A DNA stretch of 64,000 nucleotides from Dreissena polymorpha. Lineage: Eukaryota > Mollusca > Bivalvia > Myida > Dreissenidae. Shown one piece after another: positions 1 to 10,729 of this stretch. The notes under the pieces are model-generated. The model saw only the letters and a program-made list of their open reading frames with translations. It searched no databases and was not told the origin of the DNA. Position 1 is the first letter of the stretch; every line of letters starts with the position of its first letter. The stretch is from positions 66,262,878-66,326,877 of the forward strand of contig NC_068357.1 in the NCBI RefSeq assembly GCF_020536995.1, given 5' to 3'. A program made the translations under genes and the position numbers.

Positions 1-83
1 TGTTTAAGAGTATTTAATAGTTGACATGCGTTTACTGAAAAAGGTTAACGTTTTTTAATTATAATGTGAAAATCAAAATATAC

Positions 84-251
84 CCGTCTAAGTCCGTTGC
101 TTGAAGGCAGATAGGTCCAACTCCTATTGAGAAATTACGAAATGTAAGATCCGATGTGTAAAGCATTGTTCCGTTATGAGTAAGGTTACGAGGAAATGTC
201 AGTGTGGCTGAATTCAGGTAATTTCGTGTTATGATGATATCTTTTAATCCC
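84..251 (-). CDS. Internal exon, second half of an extracellular repeat domain
   Basis: Reads from an acceptor (TTGTTGCAG) at 252-254 to a donor GTATAT just below 84, entering and leaving in phase 2. The 55 codons are open and include NLTHNGT (two N-glycosylation sequons) and the ending GPICLQATDLDG. That ending matches the tail of the exon at 3374-3556 (HHLICLTVTDST): hydrophobic-Cys-hydrophobic, then an acidic turn, as at the last strand of a cadherin- or Ig-like sandwich. The first base completes the AG left by the exon at 1441-1532, giving Arg. The gene must continue below position 1. I do not recognise the protein; a secreted or membrane ectodomain is inferred from the sequons, cysteines and strand-like pattern. 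Confidence 0.6.
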
Positions 252-257
252 CTGCAA

Positions 258-1440
258 CAAAGTTTTTAAGAATGACATTTTTACACATTCTGATATAAAC
301 ATTGTATAATAATTATACAACAATATATATTATTGAATTATCTAATATGCGTGTCCGTGTGTGTGATAAACTTAATTAGTTTCGCATGTTAAAATACTGA
401 ATGCATTTTTAAAAAAACTTTGTAAATAACATAAAATAATTATCATCATACGTTGAAGGTCATTTGTACAAAAGAAATCACTTGACATATTGAAGTTGAA
501 TCAAGCTATACACAATTCAATGTAAAATACCAAGAAAAAGTACTTCCTTAATGGCAGATTCCTTCAGATGTTGAAAATGAACAGTTCAACTCTGTGACAT
601 GTGAGTCAGATATAAGATGAATCGCATATATGTTTGTTAAGAAACTATAACATATGCTTTGTGAGCTTGAATACACGTTTAAAAAATGTCTGACATGTTC
701 ATTTAAGTAACACATGCTTTCAAGAATGACGAATTGTAAATCAATATCCCAATGTATTTAAATTATGATACAGTTGGCAAAATTAAACAATAACTTAATA
801 TATAAAAGCAAACAGCGTTGACATTAAAATTAAGATAATCGGCCTTGATGAAGACCCAACTATGTTCTAAACACTTAGTTGCAGCTTAGCACAAAAAGCA
901 ATAAACTAAACCATCGAAGCCGCTTGTCGAAATGTAAAGCAAGTCGATACAAAAATGTTAACCGCCTTTTCGTCTTATTTAGTTTACTTTTTTAAGGATG
1001 ACATAATCATAATATTCTGAAACAATAGTATTATTCGCTTCATGTTCTGATCAGTTTACTTACAAAGCCGTTAATCAGTGGCTTATTGAAATATCGCAGA
1101 GCTCCATACCGCCTACTGTTCTTTTTGTAGCTAAGAAATTCGCTTTTTACATGGCATAATTTCATTGACAAAATATAGTCTATGGAACATCTCACACAAA
1201 ATTCAACGTCATTTAATTATATGACTTGTATGATATATTTGCATTAATATTCTGGACATTTCTCGAAAACAAGTTGTAACAAGCAACTCCAAGTTATTGA
1301 ATCTTCCCTCTAACATTAAATTATAAATGGTATTCTCATGCTGCATGCTGATTTGTTTGTTAGTGTAAGATTGATGCCCATTGCATTTAAACGTATAAAT
1401 AGCTTTTACCAAAGATGTTGATACCGAATTTCGCACGTAC
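258..1440. other. Intron between two ectodomain exons; no other gene seen
   Basis: AT-rich sequence with no long open frame or recognisable repeat. A short decoy exon (1064-1115, minus strand, good GTAAGT donor) lies inside, but the flanking exons join in phase without it. Confidence 0.5.
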
Positions 1441-1532
1441 CTTTCAGAATCTACAAACAGTGGTATGGTACAATACACGTATTTTGGACATGAAAAACTG
1501 CCGTTTGGAAACTCCAAGAAATAAGGATCCCT
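1441..1532 (-). CDS. Internal exon, first half of an extracellular repeat domain
   Basis: Acceptor TTAATTTCAG at 1533-1535 and donor GTACGT below 1441 delimit 30 codons plus two bases (phase 0 in, phase 2 out), the same phases as the exon at 3753-3886. The product begins RDPYFLEFPNGSFSCPKYVY and ends CTIPLFVDSE. The motif 'P-x-F-x-x-P, polar turn, Cys, Cys, aliphatic run' parallels PQFVSPTEAPNTQFILYI in the other exon, so the two are copies of the same half-domain. It joins in frame to the exon at 84-251. Function unknown; an extracellular beta-rich domain is inferred. Confidence 0.6.
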
Positions 1533-1705
1533 CTGAAATTAATGATATGGAGTTCAAACGTAGTACAACAACTGAATTTATATACGCATTTCGTCATTGT
1601 AATTAATGAACTCTGACGGTTAGCATTTAGATATCAATAAATAACACACCAGGAGTGATTGCAAAAAGCTCTTATTTACAAAAATACATACTGTACGTAA
1701 TATAC

Positions 1706-1735
1706 CTGAAGTCTGCCATTCTCCCAAAAGTCGGT
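1706..1735 (-). CDS. Possible 30-bp micro-exon of the ectodomain gene
   Basis: TTTTTTTCAG precedes, and GTATAT follows, a 30-base open stretch that in phase 1 reads DRLLGEWQTSG. It would follow the phase-1 end of the exon at 3061-3104, but its own phase-1 end does not fit the phase-0 start at 1532. Either another exon is missing or this is a decoy. Confidence 0.25.
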
Positions 1736-1830
1736 CTGAAAAAAAGATAATAATATCAATATTTAAAATAAAATCATGATCGCAATCGTGAGTTAAGAAT
1801 AAGATCATGATGCTTTACTAAAAGCACTTA

Positions 1831-1831
1831 T

Positions 1832-1895
<64 letters not shown>

Positions 1896-2822
1896 ACTAC
1901 TACTACTACTACGACTACTACTACGACTACTACTACTACTACGACGACGGGGACTACGACGACGACGACTACGACGACGACTACTACGACGACGACGACT
2001 ACTACTACGACGACGACGGGGACTACTACTACGACTACGACTACGACGACTACTACTACGACTACTACGACTACTACGACGACGGATTACGACGGCTACT
2101 ACGAGGACGACTACTACTACTACGAATACTACTACGAAAGACGACTACGACTACTACGACGAACACGCCGACTATACGACTACGACGGCTTCTACGACTT
2201 CTACTATTACGACTACTACCAAAACTACTACTACTACGACTACTACGACGACGGCTACTACGACTTCGACGACAACGACACTAACTACGACGACGGCGAC
2301 TACTACTACTACGACGACGGCGACTACTACTACTACTACTACTACGACTACGACGACGACGACGACGACTTCGACTACTACGACGGACGACTACGGCTAC
2401 TACTACGACGACTACGACGACTACGACTACTAGGACTACGACGGCTACTACGACGAATACGAATACTTCGACGACTACGACGGCTACTACGACTACTACT
2501 TCTACTTCTACTTCTACGACAACTACTAGGACTACGGTACTACTACTACTACTACTAGTACGATTACTTCGGGGCGACTACGACTACGCGACTGGCGACG
2601 ACGACGACTACTAGGACTACGACTACGACGACTACGACGACGACGACGGCTACGACTACTACGACTACGACGACGACGACTACGACGACTACTTTTACGA
2701 TTACGATTACTAGGACTACTACGACTACTACGACGACTACTACTACTACTACTACTACGACTACTACAGGACTACTACTACGACTACTACAACTACTTTT
2801 TTTACTACTACTACGACTACGG

Positions 2823-2873
<51 letters not shown>

Positions 2874-2874
2874 T

Positions 2875-2915
<41 letters not shown>

Positions 2916-3010
2916 TTATTATTATTTCTACTACTACTTCTTCCACTACTACAACCACTTCCACTACTACTTCTATAACAAATTCTACTATTACCCTTAA
3001 AACAACTACA
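1831..3010. repeat. About 1.2-kb degenerate trinucleotide array (CAA, then CTA/CGA)
   Basis: A short (CAA)n run at 1831-1862 passes into about 1.15 kb of (ACT)n mixed with (ACG)n. Substitutions are mainly T/G at one position, with few length changes. It lies in an intron of the minus-strand ectodomain gene. Open frames across it (poly-Ser, poly-Val and others) are simple-sequence artefacts. Confidence 0.95.
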
Positions 3011-3060
3011 ACACATACTACTGTACTACAACTGCTCGTTTTCGTATGTTTTCAACGTAC

Positions 3061-3104
3061 CTTTCACTTGTATTTTGAAACATCGTCTTTCATTGGAGGT
3101 AAGT
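3061..3104 (-). CDS. Short internal exon closing the extracellular domain
   Basis: A 44-base exon between CTTTCCAG (acceptor, 3105-3107) and GTACGT (donor). In phase 2 it reads LTSNERRCFKIQVK. Joined to the exon at 3374-3556 it gives a last-strand sequence DSTEQVS-LTSNERRCFKIQV, as expected for the end of a sandwich domain. It leaves in phase 1. Confidence 0.5.
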
Positions 3105-3373
3105 CTGGAAAGTTTAAATTCCTCTTGATTTAAAACGAATGGATTAGTTAATTATTTAGTTTTCATTTGACAAGAGGTCCTGGTGTACACTGTATTAACT
3201 CTATTCAAAATAACGGGTATCTCTGTTATTTATGTATTTTATTTTACTTTCTGACTTCTTCTGTTATCATGTTAACAGGCCGCATCGTAAATTGACGTTT
3301 AAATCATACACTTATTATAACTCAATTCATTTAATTACAGTATTGACTTATTCACATCAAATAATAAATGAAC

Positions 3374-3556
3374 GATACTTGCTCAGTTGAATCGGTAACT
3401 GTAAGACAAATAAGATGGTGACCAATATCATCCTTTGAAGGCGTCCATCTTAATTCTACGTATTTAATATTGTCTCTGCCTTCAGCATCTGGCTTTACTT
3501 CCGACATTGTCACGGACTCGTTTCTCAAACGCAAAGTATTAAACTTAATAATGTCA
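3374..3556 (-). CDS. Internal exon, second half of an extracellular repeat domain
   Basis: Acceptor TTTTTTTCAG at 3557-3559. The product runs from DIIKFNTLRLRNESVT through YVELRWTPSKDDIGHHLICL to DSTEQVS. 'W-x-P-S-x-x-D-I-G-x-H-x-I-C-L' is a pattern I know from repeated ectodomains in molluscan secreted proteins, but I cannot name the family. The donor is ambiguous: GTATCG at 3378 (phase 0) is the better site, while GTTCAT at 3373 (phase 2) gives the same in/out phases as the paralogous exon at 84-251 and a readable join to 3104. I chose the latter. One N-glycosylation sequon (NES) is present. Confidence 0.6.
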
Positions 3557-3752
3557 CTGAAAAAAACAATTTTGAGCAAAATAGCATACAAAAACCTCAT
3601 GTTGTTCTGATGTTAAAAAATCGGCATAGGTTAATCGTGTCAAGGAGAATGTATACATATAAATATTTGTTGTTTAAACTATTTGTTTATTAACGATATA
3701 TCAAAATTTGTTACTGCAATTATAATAATGTCGAAACAAATGTCATACGCAC

Positions 3753-3886
3753 ACGCCATCGCTTGATTTTGCAAACGCTCTCATGAAGAACACTGAATCG
3801 ATGTAGAGGATAAATTGCGTATTGGGTGCTTCCGTGGGAGAAACAAACTGTGGGCCGTCGATGTGGGTTGTCACGTGTACAATGAA
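3753..3886 (-). CDS. Internal exon, first half of an extracellular repeat domain
   Basis: Acceptor TTTTTTGTTAG lies just above 3886. The exon holds 44 codons plus two bases (phase 0 in, phase 2 out). It reads FIVHVTTHIDGPQFVSPTEA, then PNTQFILYIDSVFFMRAFAK, then SSDGV. The donor GTGCGT is taken at 3752 because it supplies the phase-2 end needed by the exon at 3556. Exons further upstream were not found; the gene would have to pass beneath the plus-strand SAP gene at 4724. Confidence 0.5.
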
Positions 3887-4142
3887 CTAACAAAAAAGGT
3901 TCTTATAACTTATGACAAATACATACATATTTTATGCTTAAGCTTTTTATTATCATAGGTGTTGGTATTGTCGAGGAACGTTCTCATAGAAGTGTAGAAC
4001 GATTTAGCTCGGTCATTCCATCTCCATTGATGTATTTAAAATATTCAAAATGTTAATCAGTGTGGGTACATCTATTTTTTACTTTCACTCCACACACATT
4101 GTTTATTAGGAACGGAAACACCTGTGCCACACTCTACCAAAT

Positions 4143-4163
4143 TATATATATATATATTAATAA

Positions 4164-4256
<93 letters not shown>

Positions 4257-4262
4257 TATATA
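4143..4262. repeat. (TA)n microsatellite
   Basis: About 120 bp of nearly pure AT dinucleotide with one interruption near 4158-4170. Confidence 0.95.
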
Positions 4263-4723
4263 GTTTCAGATTGGGTAAAATGGTGGGTCAAACGTCCATT
4301 TTACCGCCGTATTGTTGGGTCTTTAGTCGATTGTCGGGTCCCAAAGTCGATTATCGGGCACTTGGACCCGACAGTTGAAGACCCACTTAATAAAAGGCTG
4401 CTTAACATCCTCATGACTATTTTTTAATTCAAATTTGCGTATGTAATTTTACTCGAATTGTCGGGCCTATATCTCCCATTCGCAAACTTTAGATCAAACT
4501 CCTCACGGCAGTTACTTCCCTTGGGCATCTTCTAGAATAAGGGAGGCCACTGAGCCCTTTTCGGAAAGTCGCATATCTCCCCTGAGTATTCTCCGGAATT
4601 GGAGGTTCTCAATCGCTGGCATTCGGTACCCCTCGCAGATTATCATAATACTTATCCGATGTTTGACGGAAAGGGCCGAGAATGTGCGATTGAATCGCTG
4701 GGTAGTATTGATTTCCAGTAACA

Positions 4724-5300
4724 ATGGCGTCGAATGAGAAAGAAAACGATCGTTATCTGTCTGACATCGAAATTGACAAATTAAGTGTTGCACAATTGAA
4801 GGATTATTTACGATTTCATAATCATTATGTGTCAGGGAATAAGAATGAACTTGTCTTGAGGACAAAAGGCGTACAAAAGCTAGGATTAAATGATCGACAG
4901 CTGCACAGGAATGCGGAAGTAAATTATGAAAAAAGGAAAACAGAAAAACTTTTTACGCCACTCGGTGAAAAGCTGCCACATCCAGATGTATTAAAAACGT
5001 TGAGTAGTGACTTAATGGACTTTCCTACATTAATAGATAGTGACATCTACAATTATTTTGTGCTGAAAATGAACACACAAAAACAATTGAGATCAAAAAA
5101 TTGTATTATGTTTACAGACATAAACACAGTATTTTGTACCATGACATAAGTGACAAATGGGAACATTGTTTTGTTAAATGCAAAGTATTACCATCACTAC
5201 CGAGTGCAAATGTGAAAGAAAACCCAGATCACAGTGTGTGGCTCTGTCTGTCAAAGGTCACTGGACAGGTTCATTCAGCGGAATGTAATTGCACAGCCGG
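4724..5300 (+). pseudogene. SAP / SWIM / YqaJ-type gene, exon 1 (frame-shifted)
   Basis: ATG at 4724 sits in a good context (AACAATGG). Residues about 14-50 form a SAP-like helix-turn-helix (IDKLSVAQLKDYLRFHNHYV, then GNKNELVLR), a DNA-binding motif. The frame is open to about 5090. Past an A6 run at 5093-5098 the sensible reading moves to another frame (YHDISDKWEHCFVKCKVLPS, then HSAECNCTAG), which ends at the donor GTGAGT at 5301. The last part is the first half of a SWIM zinc finger (C-N-C). The family is widespread in cnidarians and molluscs as SAP-SWIM-YqaJ proteins of unknown function. The shift may be a base-count error in the A-run or true decay. Confidence 0.6.
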
Positions 5301-5664
5301 GTGAGTGTACACAGTTTTTCATATAAGTTCTTGCAATATTGAAACGAGGTTATAAATAATTTATCAAGAGACATGCCTCTGTTACAATCCTAGTTGCAAT
5401 AATCCAACTCCCAGCTATATTTACCCTCTGGGTTGTGAGGTGTACGAATGTACTCATAAACCCTCAGAGCATTCAAGAAGAACTAGTAGTTACGATCCCC
5501 GAATCGGCTTTATACCAATCATTTTCATAGATCTATATACTGGTCACAAGCTATTCTCGGGATGGACCAGTTTCTGGGAAATTTTCATCAAAATTTAGAT
5601 GCTCGAGCAAAAAAAAAAGTGCAGTTTGAAAGTATGTCTAATTATTATGTTTATATATTTTCAG

Positions 5665-6260
5665 GAGCGGAGAAGCATGTATCCATATTGGTGCATTTAT
5701 GTATGCCCTTTCTGATCTCACTGCTAAAAAGAAGGACGGCACTCTAAGATCAACCTCAAAAAAATGCGTGTGGGACAGATTTAATAATCCCCGGAAAAGA
5801 AAGCGAACGCCTAAAAAGTCTAGCGAATTTACATTTCGGAAACATACCTTTGAGTCAAAATTAGAGCCAGTCGAAAATAACACCAGAAAAGAACTTCTTG
5901 CGATTTCTGTAAATGAGAACAGTTTCCGTTCAAAACTCGAAAATATGCAACCCAACAGCTGGATGGCTTTTGAACTTTGTAGAAGAGAAGGAAGAGGTGA
6001 AATTACCAAAGTTTATAGAAATTGGATATAACTTTAGTGATAGCGTAGATCTGAATAGTGAAACTGTGAAGGATAAAATGTCGAAAATGATGGATATGCT
6101 ACAAATGGATGAACTTGAATGCCAAAGTATTGAAAAATTAACCAGAGGTCAGGGAAAGAACGTACTTTGGGAAGATGAAAGAAAATTACGTGTAACTGCA
6201 TCCAATTTTGGTGAAGTAATTTTACTGAAACAAGAGACTGAAAGATTTAAAAGAAATTGA
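5665..6260 (+). pseudogene. SAP / SWIM / YqaJ-type gene, exon 2 (frame-shifted, truncated)
   Basis: TATATTTTCAG precedes 5665. The splice completes the SWIM motif CxC-x7-CxH (CNCTAG + SGEACIHIGA) in phase, which strongly supports the intron 5301-5664. A basic stretch follows (NNPRKRKRTPKK). Around 5975 the reading moves frame and continues as EKLTRGQGKNVLWEDERKLR, then VTASNFGEV, the opening motif of YqaJ-like nuclease domains (ETRGQ...W...R..RITAS.FG). The rest of the nuclease, including its catalytic residues, is absent; the frame stops at 6260. A GTAATT donor after SNFGE is possible, so the gene might continue, but no later exon was found. I lean to a decayed copy. Confidence 0.55.
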
Positions 6261-6383
6261 GTGCAATCTTTAAAGAATAGTAACAAATATGAATTTAAGA
6301 TCACAATTGTGAATTTCTCGCAAGCTTACCCTTGCTCCTAGAATATGTTTTTATAATTTTGATGTCTCACTTTTCTCTAGAGA

Positions 6384-6611
6384 TTAACCCTTTACTTCTT
6401 AAATATGTATTTTCAAGCTTTTGTAGTTCCTTAAAAAGTTAAATGTAATAAAGTACCTTTATTACTAAATTTAAGTTTTAAAGGCTTCATTTCCAACCCT
6501 TAAATACTGATGAGCAGCAAACAGTATAAAACCTGAACAGACTGCGAGTTACTAGCATGCTGTTCTGGTTTTATGCTGTTTTCACTGTGCTTCCAAGTGG
6601 AATAGGGTTAA
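6384..6611. mobile_element. TTAA-flanked MITE, family 2
   Basis: Bounded by TTAA on both sides (6384-6387, 6608-6611), with CCCTTTAC at the left and a GGG end at the right. It contains the blocks AAAGGCTTCATTTCC and CAGCAAACAG.ATAAAACCTG also found at 53206-53440. TTAA targets point to piggyBac-type mobilisation (inference). Confidence 0.7.
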
Positions 6612-7242
6612 ATAACAAAAGTTAACGCCAGATCAGAAAATAATTTAAGTAACAACAGTACAGGACATCATTGAGGTCCCTCCTTTTTTATGTTTCAATA
6701 GTCATTTAGCTCTACAAAGCATATAAATATTGTACATAAAAGTGTATGAATGTATAAATATTTATCAACTGTTCATATTATGAATTTTACAGTAGTACAT
6801 GTAGAATGCTTTTCAACGATTTGTGTACGGTTCATTAATACCATCACAACGTGATTGTCAATTGTTATTCCGCTAAATTGATTTGCTCTTAAAATGATAA
6901 ATCATAAAAAGAACTTTTGCTATGTTATTATCCATCACTTATTACCTTACCTGTGTTTGGAGAAAAACCGAAGGGTTTACGATAATAATCTGTTTCAAAA
7001 TGTTAAAATGATATGAAATTAATGAGTGGCAAGCATGAACCAAATTAAGAAAATCAACACAGAGGTATCAACAGCTGCATCTTATTAAAAATCTGTGCAC
7101 AATGCTTTTTGTCCAAGTATAGATCATTTCAGAACCCCATTGAGTTAATAGACACCTTGGAAGCTTTGCTGGTATGACTTCTGCTTTACATCTGACAAGT
7201 ACTCTGCAGGTGTTGCTACTTGTATCAGAAATCTTGGTTTTA
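6612..7242. other. Intergenic, nothing recognised
   Basis: AT-rich sequence without long frames or repeats that I recognise. Confidence 0.4.
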
Positions 7243-7800
7243 AACAAGAGCTGTCACCATAGGATGACTTATGCCCCCTATATACGCTTGATAGAAGTTA
7301 TGAGCATTTTCCCAAACCTAAATGCATATTTCGAAACCTAAACACGGACCCTAAGTTTAAGGTCAAGGTCACAGGGGTCAAAGTTTGTGTGCATATGGAA
7401 AGGCCTTGACCATATACACATGCATGCCAAATATGAAAATGCTATCTGAAGCGACATAGAAGTTATGAGCATTTTTCGAAACCTAAACGCAAAGTGTGAC
7501 GGACAGACCGACAGACAGTCCGATCACTATAGCGACATAGAAGTTATGAGCTTTTTTCGAAACCTAAATGCATATTCGAAACCTAAACGCGGACCCTTAG
7601 TTTAAGGTCAAGGTCACAGGGGTCAAAATTTGTGTGCGTATGGAAAAGCTTTGTCCATATACACATGCATGCCAAATATGAAATTGCTATCCAAAGCGAC
7701 ATAGCAGTTATGAGGATTTTTCGAAACCTAAACGCAAAGTGTGACGGACGGACAGACCGACAGACAGTCTGATCACTATATGCCCTCCTTCGGGGGCATA
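7243..7800 (+). mobile_element. Hairpin-ended repeat, family A2
   Basis: Begins AACAAGAGCTGTCACCATAG, contains tandem units built on 'GAAACCTAAACGC...AAGGTCAAGGTCACAGGGGTCA', and ends with a GACGGAC-rich stretch and a hairpin (ATGCCCTCC / GGGGGCAT) at 7780-7799. A second, longer copy in the same orientation lies at 42951-43757. No coding capacity. Class unknown. Confidence 0.75.
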
Positions 7801-8340
7801 AAAATTCTTGACGGGTTTATTGCTCCCAATTATAAATTAACTGTTGATTAAGTCTTCAGTAGCAGTACTAAACCTTAAAGACAAACATTTACTTAGGTAT
7901 ACAAAAGAAATCTGTGTTTTCAACGCTCTGTGTCAATTAATGTATGTAAACTTGAATCCAGTACAATATTTATCAGAATTTCAGTCTTATAATTTGTTTG
8001 GTCTTACAAAACTGCTTTCAAGCAAGAAAACATGTATAAATATATTGGCACAAACACACAAACGCAGAAACACAATTTTCTTTTTTTGCCTGAAAATGTT
8101 TGTATGGAATATGAGACAAGAAAATAATAATCAGTAACAATTTTATTTTCACAAATGAAAGCTGACTGTAAAATGTGAAATTAAGTATTATTCACATAAT
8201 TACATAGTATATTACTTATACATACATGCAATGGTCAAACACTTCTAGTTAAATTGTATACTGAATTTCTCACAAAGTTCACTTGTTCAGCTTCTTATCA
8301 AACTTAATTTGTACTAGTTTTAAGGAGCCACTTTTCCAGT
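7801..8340. other. Intergenic / 3' flank, nothing coding
   Basis: AT-rich. AATAAA reads on the minus strand near 8141-8150 and could be the polyadenylation signal of the minus-strand gene ending at 8341. Confidence 0.35.
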
Positions 8341-8706
8341 TTATATTAGCATGACTATTTTCAGTTTATAAACACACTTTATTTTCCGGGGACAGGTTTT
8401 TCGTGCTAACCCTGCTTTCATTCCAACACTGACCTCATCAAATAAACACTCAAAAGTTCCAGCAGTTGGGATACCAGTGTAGAACAACACCTTATCGTCA
8501 TCATCCCTTATATCCTCAAAGGTGAAGCTAGGCCGATCCACTTGTATCCCAACTGTCGACGTTTCAGTAGAAGTCTGGGTTGATATACTTCTGGGAACTC
8601 TCGTATCGTCGGTTTGAGTAACCACAGAAATCAGCTCCGGTTGCACTTGTTCACACTGATGACGGATTATGGCGGGTACTGGTGTAAACCTTCCATAGTC
8701 ATGGAG
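8341..8706 (-). CDS. Harbinger-related 'FYTG' exon (last exon seen)
   Basis: Acceptor TTTATTTCAG at 8707-8709. In phase 0 it reads LHDYGRFTPVPAIIRHQC, a Ser/Thr/Gln-rich stretch (STQTSTETSTVGIQV), an acidic patch, then DKVLFYTGIPTAGTFECLFD. 'FYTG-x-P-x-x-x-x-F-x-x-L-F' is typical of the segment before the DDE_4 domain in Harbinger-derived proteins of invertebrates. The frame runs on to a stop at 8341-8343, but a GTCAGT donor after LFDE (8433) is an alternative end. No DDE exon was found downstream, so the protein is truncated here or its catalytic exon is lost. It joins the exon at 10730-10882 in phase 0. Confidence 0.5.
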   Translation of the reverse strand, partial: LHDYGRFTPVPAIIRHQCEQVQPELISVVTQTDDTRVPRSISTQTSTETSTVGIQVDRPSFTFEDIRDDDDKVLFYTGIPTAGTFECLFDEVSVGMKAGLARKTCPRKIKCVYKLKIVMLI

Positions 8707-9064
8707 CTGAAATAAATAAATACATTTTTACAAGCAAAGTAAATGCAGTTTGAAGTAAAGATTATAGGTCTTTCTGTATTTTACTAAGGCATCACCAAAC
8801 TGATAACTTCTTCAGTTTTTTTCTTTAAAAATGGGAAGAGCATGAAAAACAACTATCTATTTATACTGCCAAGTGCCCTTTCGAGCATGGTAGGCAGACA
8901 TGGACATTATCGAGTCGGTTTCCTGGGAAGAACCAGTACTTGGTGTCCATGGAGGAGATAATTAGAATGCTTCCCAAGTAAGGAGTGAACCCACTAACAC
9001 CCGATCGCTAGGCGGATATCTCATCCACTACAACACCGCGACCTTGAACTACAAATATTTTTTT

Positions 9065-10680
9065 ATGTCCCCCACTATAGAAGTGGGGGACATATTGTTT
9101 TTGCCCTGTCTGTTGGTTGGTCTGTTGGTTGGTTGGTTTGCGCCAACTTAAACATTTTGCAATAACTTTTGCTATATTGAATATAGCAACTTGATATTTG
9201 GCATGCATGAGTATCTCATGGAGCTGCACATTTTGAGTGGTGAAAGGTCAGAGGTCAAATATATGTGGCCTAAATTGCTCATTTTATGAATACTTTTGCA
9301 ATATTGAAGATAGCAACTCGATATTTGGCATGCATGTGTATCTCATGGAGCTGCACATTTTGAGTGGTGAAAGGTCAAAGTCAAGGTCATCCTTCAAGGT
9401 CAGAGGTAAAACATATTTGTCCCAAATCGCTTATTTTATTAATACTTTTGAAATATTGAAGATAGCAACTTGATATTTGGCATGCATGTGTATCTCATGG
9501 AGCTGCACAATTTGAGTGGTGAAAGGTCAAGGTCATCCTTCAAGGTCAGAGGTCAAATATATGTGGCCCAAATCGCTTATTTTATGAATACACTTGCAAT
9601 ATTAAAGATAGCAACTTGATATTTGGCATGCACGTGTATCTCATGGAGCTGCACATTTTGAGTGGTGAAAGGTCAAGGTCATCCTTAAAGGTCAAATATA
9701 TGGGTCAAAATTGCTCTATCTATCTATATATACTGCTAGTCGCCAACAATTAGCATTACAAGCAGGTGCGTGACAGTGCTAGGAAATTAAGGAAGAAGTG
9801 TATAGGAGATAAAAGTAATACATAATGTATTTGTGAGACATAGAAACAATGGTGATAGTGTTAGTTAAAAGAAGGAATATACAGATAAAAGGTTAAAAAC
9901 AGCCAACCTGCTTAGAAACTGTGGTCTAGTTTGGTCACCCCCAGCCTAAACTGGTCCAGGGTAGGTGCCTGTACAATATTGGCTGGTAGAGAGTTCCATA
10001 GGACAATAGTGGCTGGATAGAAGGAGAATTTATAGTAGTTGCTTGGAGTAGGGATTTGTCTGAATGAAAGAGGGTGCAAATGTCTAGTGAGCCGGGTCGG
10101 AGGAGTGACATAGGGAGGCATTGGTACAGCAACCAGTCCGTGGACAATTTTATAGAACATTAGTAGCCGGGAGTCATACCTTCTGTTCTCGAGTGAACGC
10201 CACCCTAATTTGTCTAGCATGTGTGTGACACTGTTGTGATATGAGTAATCATTTGTAACCCATCGAGCGGCCCTGCGTTGGACCATCTCGATCTTGTTTA
10301 TGTTGTGTTGTGTGTGTGGGCTCCACACTGAGCTACTATACTCAAGTTGTGGGCGGACCAGGGTTTTGAAGGCAAATTCTCTAATGCGTGGGTGTTTTAT
10401 GGGAATGTTTCGTTTGATGAAGTTTAGTGTTTGACTGGCTGTTGCAGTAACCTGGTTTATGTGTTTATTCCAGCTGAGGTCAGATGTGATGCTAACACCC
10501 AAGTATTTAGCTTAATGCTCATGTAATGTCACTTCTGCAATATTGAAGCTAGCAATTTTATATTTGAAATGCATGTGTATCTCATGGAGCTGCACATTTT
10601 GAGTGGTGAAGGGTCAAGGTCATCCTTCAAGGTCAAACATTATTTAGGGGGACATTGTGTTTCACAAACGCATCTTGTTT
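9065..10680 (-). mobile_element. Hairpin-ended repeat, family A1, split by a LINE
   Basis: Minus-oriented. The hairpin ATGTCCCCCAC / GTGGGGGACAT is at 9065-9093. At least four units follow of about 125-145 bp ('AATATTGAAGATAGCAACTT...GGCATGCATGTGTATCTCATGG...GTGAAAGGTCAAGGTCATCC'). The element closes with GGGGGACATTGTGTTTCACA and AAACGCATCTTGTTT at 10680. The unit sequence breaks at about 9715 and resumes at about 10514, on either side of the LINE fragment. It lies between the exons at 8706 and 10730 of the minus-strand gene. Confidence 0.75.
9716..10513 (-). mobile_element. 5'-truncated LINE (reverse transcriptase C-terminal part)
   Basis: An open frame of 196 codons (9912-10502, extending upstream as KYL) reads GVSITSDLSWNKHINQV, then AFKTLVRPQLEYSSSVWSPH, then IEMVQRRAARWV. 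This is the thumb and C-terminal region of CR1/L2/jockey-like non-LTR reverse transcriptases. The catalytic palm is missing (5' truncation). The 3' end carries a short (TATC)n tail at about 9716-9730. TGCTC occurs on both sides (left at about 9710, right at about 10515), consistent with a short target duplication in the host A1 repeat. The frame is intact to its stop, suggesting a fairly recent insertion. Confidence 0.85.
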
Positions 10681-10729
10681 CAAATTATCTTTATTCAACA
10701 ACATTTTGTATAACGATAAAACAACTCAC

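Noticed and set aside
1064-1115. 52-bp exon with GTAAGT donor on the minus strand
   Set aside because: The exons at 1441 and 251 already join in phase; including 52 bp would break the frame.
2564-3016. Long poly-Ser/poly-Val open frames
   Set aside because: They are translations of the trinucleotide array in several frames and both strands.
7844-8137. 97-codon plus-strand frame
   Set aside because: Composition is that of AT-rich non-coding DNA, no domain, no Kozak-like start and no neighbours in phase.
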